Below are positions 3,868 to 6,097 of a stretch of 6,097 nucleotides of DNA, in pieces. The stretch is from the NCBI GenBank assembly GCA_937988795.1, contig CALKHY010000090.1:1-6097 (forward strand), read 5' to 3'. Origin of the DNA: an uncultured Candidatus Saccharibacteria bacterium (GTDB lineage: Bacteria; Patescibacteriota; Saccharimonadia; Saccharimonadales; UBA4665). Both the position numbers and the translations under genes were made by a program. A model generated the notes under the pieces. The model ran no database searches. It had not been told where the DNA came from and was given only the letters and a program-made list of their open reading frames with translations. Each line of letters opens with the position of its first letter. Positions within the stretch are counted from its first letter, which is position 1.

Positions 3868-6097
3868 GTGACAATCGGGGGAATACAACTAAGCTCAATT
3901 GGCCAGTGGCTTGCTCAAAACAAGCTGAAGGTGGGCGCTGTTGCAGCGGCCGGACTATTGGTTTTTCAGCTCATTCCCTCGGCATCCATCACAGCACAAG
4001 GCAACCTGATAGGCTACTGGAAGTTCGATGAAGAGAACGCCGGCGCCACGGCCGTAGACAGCAGCGGCCACGGCAACGATGCTGCGCCGGTCGACGACCC
4101 CGCCCCAGACAACGACATTCCGCCAGGCATGGGCAACGCCTTCGACGACCCGCGGAGCATTAGTCTCAACGGCACATCCCAATACTTCACCGTTGCCAAC
4201 GACGGCGCATTCGACAATACCGATGCCATCACGATCTCTGCGTGGGTAAAGTTTGACAGCATCGGTGAATCAGACCAAACCATCATCTCCAAATGGCAAG
4301 ACGAGGTAGAGCAACAGTGGCTGCTAAGTCTCGACAGCGACGGAAACATTAACTTTGTTACTGATGACGGCGAAAGCACGGATAATCTCGTATCCAACAC
4401 TGCGCTGCTAGCTAACACCTGGTACCACATCGCCGCCACCGCTACCGACGGCGAGAAAAAACTGTATATCAACGGCAACCTGGACAACTCAAATACCGCC
4501 GGCGGCATGAGCCTGGCCGGAAACACAGCCGTCAGCATCGGCGCCAGGAAGGACAGCGAGGGCTCATTCTCCGCATTCCTGGGCGGCAAGTTGGACGACG
4601 TACGCGTGTACGACCGGGTTCTGACCGAGGGAGAGATCGAAGACCTAAGCGACGCCGAACACGTCACCGCCACCTGGACAGGCGGCAGTTCAACTGATTG
4701 GTTTACCGCCGACAACTGGGACACCGGCGGCGTGCCGGACGCTTACACTAACGTCGTCATTCCGCAAACCGCCAACTATCCCATTCTTACGCAGAACGCG
4801 ACCGCCGCCAAAGTCACCGTTTCGGCAGGCGGCATACTGCACTTAAACGGCTTTGATCTGACAACTACCGAAGGCGGCACCACCGTCGTCGGCACTATCA
4901 TCTCCAAAAACACCGAGACGGTGTCGGAGTTGGATGTCAGCCGCGGCACCGTCATGTACGTCCACACCGGTAATGCAGTCGGCCTGGCGCTAGGCAATTC
5001 CTACAACAACCTAATCCTGAACGACGGGCTGGTGGGTTACTGGAAGCTCGACGACGCCACGCCGGCCAGCGGGCTCGCCGACGCCTCCGGCTACGGGCGC
5101 ACCGGCACTGCAAACGGCAACCCTGCCGCCAGCGCCGACACTGCGAGCAACATAAAATTCGCTAATTCCCGCAGCCTTAGCCTGGACGGTGACGATTACG
5201 TCAGTGTGCCCGACGCGCCGCATCTCGACATCACCGGCCCGTTCACAATTTCGGCCTGGGTCAAGCCCGCAAGCCTGGATCAGCAAATGCAAATCGTTGC
5301 CAAGAGCGACGAAAACGACACACCGGCCGCTTATGCCCTGTACATCGACAATACCGGCAAACCAGCCTTCCGAATACACGACGGCGACGATTCCAACGCC
5401 GTAGCCGGCGAGACAGCCCTGCAGGCCAACGAGTGGACGCACATCGCTGGCGTGTACGACGGGTGGGACATGTACCTCTACGTCAACGGTACTGAAGTCG
5501 CGACAGCCCCTGCGAACGCTCCCGCAGCCAACGACGCGCCGCTAACCATCGGCGGCTTTAGCGATGCTCAGCAATTTAACGGCCTGATCGATGACGTGCG
5601 CGTCTACAACCGCGCACTTGATTCCAGCGCAGCAGCCCGCCTGGGCAGCGGCGAACAGCCGGCCACATCCGTTGCTGCCACAACATTAGACGCCGACCTC
5701 GAAGTAGGCGTCGGCGCCAACATCAACAACGGCCTGATGGGCTACTGGAAGCTGGACGAAAGCGAAACCAATGATCCAGTCCTCGACTCATCCGGAGCAG
5801 GGAACAACGGCACACCCTTTGGCGCAACGCCAGACGAAGATACGCCGCCGGCGATCCCAGCCGACCAAAACCCCTTTAGCCTCAACTTTGACGGCGACGA
5901 CTACGTGACATTCGGCAACGTCAACAATGTCGGCACTGGCGACTTTACCATTACCGCCTGGTTCAAGACCAGCCACGTAGGCAGCAACCCGGACGACTTC
6001 CAGTACCTGCTAAGCAAACGGACGGGCAGTAGAGGGTACGAGCTAGGCATCAACCAAAGCGGGAGCAATGACGGCAAGGTCTACATCTATATTGGCG
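3868..6097 (+). CDS. Secreted multi-LamG surface protein (3' end outside window)
   Basis: The frame is open from a TAG at 3829-3831 to the right edge, giving 743 visible residues. GTG 3868 is the first usable start, with GGAAG (3858-3862) five bases upstream. Residues 1-43 look like an N-terminal export signal: Lys19 and Lys21, a hydrophobic core 22-36, then a possible cleavage after SITA (40-43). LamG/concanavalin-like module 1 spans about 46-258 (GYWKFDE at 49, AITISAWVKF near 123, DDVRVYDRVL at 243). An inserted beta-rich module, about 266-384, has W270-x-G, DWF, NW (283-284), GGVP (287-290), NVVIP and a terminal YNNLIL. LamG module 2 spans about 387-595 (GYWKLDD at 390, DDVRVYNRAL at 575). 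LamG module 3 starts at 622 (GYWKLDE at 625) and is cut by the window end. LamG_3-type domains bind glycans or proteins in many secreted bacterial proteins; adhesin or glycan binding here is inference. The GC- and Asp/Gly/Thr-rich codon use contrasts with the genes to the left. Anchor type is not visible. Confidence 0.9.
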   Translation, partial: MTIGGIQLSSIGQWLAQNKLKVGAVAAAGLLVFQLIPSASITAQGNLIGYWKFDEENAGATAVDSSGHGNDAAPVDDPAPDNDIPPGMGNAFDDPRSISLNGTSQYFTVANDGAFDNTDAITISAWVKFDSIGESDQTIISKWQDEVEQQWLLSLDSDGNINFVTDDGESTDNLVSNTALLANTWYHIAATATDGEKKLYINGNLDNSNTAGGMSLAGNTAVSIGARKDSEGSFSAFLGGKLDDVRVYDRVLTEGEIEDLSDAEHVTATWTGGSSTDWFTADNWDTGGVPDAYTNVVIPQTANYPILTQNATAAKVTVSAGGILHLNGFDLTTTEGGTTVVGTIISKNTETVSELDVSRGTVMYVHTGNAVGLALGNSYNNLILNDGLVGYWKLDDATPASGLADASGYGRTGTANGNPAASADTASNIKFANSRSLSLDGDDYVSVPDAPHLDITGPFTISAWVKPASLDQQMQIVAKSDENDTPAAYALYIDNTGKPAFRIHDGDDSNAVAGETALQANEWTHIAGVYDGWDMYLYVNGTEVATAPANAPAANDAPLTIGGFSDAQQFNGLIDDVRVYNRALDSSAAARLGSGEQPATSVAATTLDADLEVGVGANINNGLMGYWKLDESETNDPVLDSSGAGNNGTPFGATPDEDTPPAIPADQNPFSLNFDGDDYVTFGNVNNVGTGDFTITAWFKTSHVGSNPDDFQYLLSKRTGSRGYELGINQSGSNDGKVYIYIG
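4006..6096 (+). repeat. Repeated LamG modules, similar at DNA level at their starts
   Basis: Each module opens with nearly the same bases coding GYWK[FL]D (4012-4029, 5035-5052 and 5743-5760) and contains a late DDVRVY[DN]R block (4594-4617 and 5590-5613 in the two complete modules). Module starts are 341 residues apart for the first pair, because of the inserted W-G/NW module, and 236 for the second pair. The similarity is strongest at module starts and fades inside, indicating old duplications that have diverged. Such repeats can cause assembly collapse, so module number should be treated with care. Confidence 0.75.

Noticed and set aside
4014..4724. Long minus-strand open frame inside the LamG gene
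   Set aside because: The product is a Ser/Pro/Leu-rich low-information sequence opposite clearly conserved LamG motifs. It is a by-product of GC-rich codon use on the coding strand, as are the minus-strand frames at 4776-4997, 5011-5442 and 5788-5976.
1..6097. CRISPR array, insertion sequence, tRNA or phage elements
   Set aside because: No regularly spaced short repeats, transposase motifs, terminal inverted repeats, tRNA-like folds or phage structural genes were seen on either strand.

Overview
The window is about 6.1 kb of bacterial accessory sequence, probably from a candidate-phyla-radiation (Patescibacteria, perhaps Saccharibacteria-like) genome. That placement is an inference. It rests on moderate GC, small single-gene units, a p97-type AAA+ fragment with an unfamiliar N-terminal region, a small two-helix membrane protein and a large secreted multi-LamG protein. 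No rRNA, tRNA or other marker gene is present to confirm it, and stop codons behave as in the standard code.

Layout: (1) 2-145, the C-terminal end of an unidentified reading frame entering from the left edge. (2) 146-411, an AT-leaning intergenic stretch without a recognisable gene. (3) 412/437-1153, a protein made of two DUF1801 domains, with an apparent 1-bp insertion just after its natural start. (4) 1199-1541, a DUF488 (YeaO-like) gene split by an apparent extra G in a GGG run. (5) 1661-2616, an AAA+ ATPase gene that keeps Walker B, sensor 1, arginine fingers and sensor 2 but changes frame three times and lacks any Walker A region. (6) 2690-2914, a small two-helix membrane protein. (7) 2911-3738 on the minus strand, an intact classical short-chain dehydrogenase/reductase whose stop codon interlocks with that of the membrane protein. 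(8) A divergent promoter region, 3739-3867. (9) 3868 to the right edge, the N-terminal 743 residues of a secreted LamG-repeat surface protein.

The genes do not form an evident pathway. The left 2.6 kb carries apparently damaged genes in one orientation, with frame changes at about 433, 1315, 1700, 2100 and 2209. The right 3.4 kb is undamaged. Several of the frame changes sit in short homopolymers, so sequencing or assembly error is as likely as real decay. The most interesting part is the surface protein: LamG, then a W-G/NW/GGVP beta-rich module, then LamG, then LamG, behind a good promoter and a signal peptide. It is a candidate adhesin or glycan-binding protein. I see no convincing new defence, mobile or RNA system.
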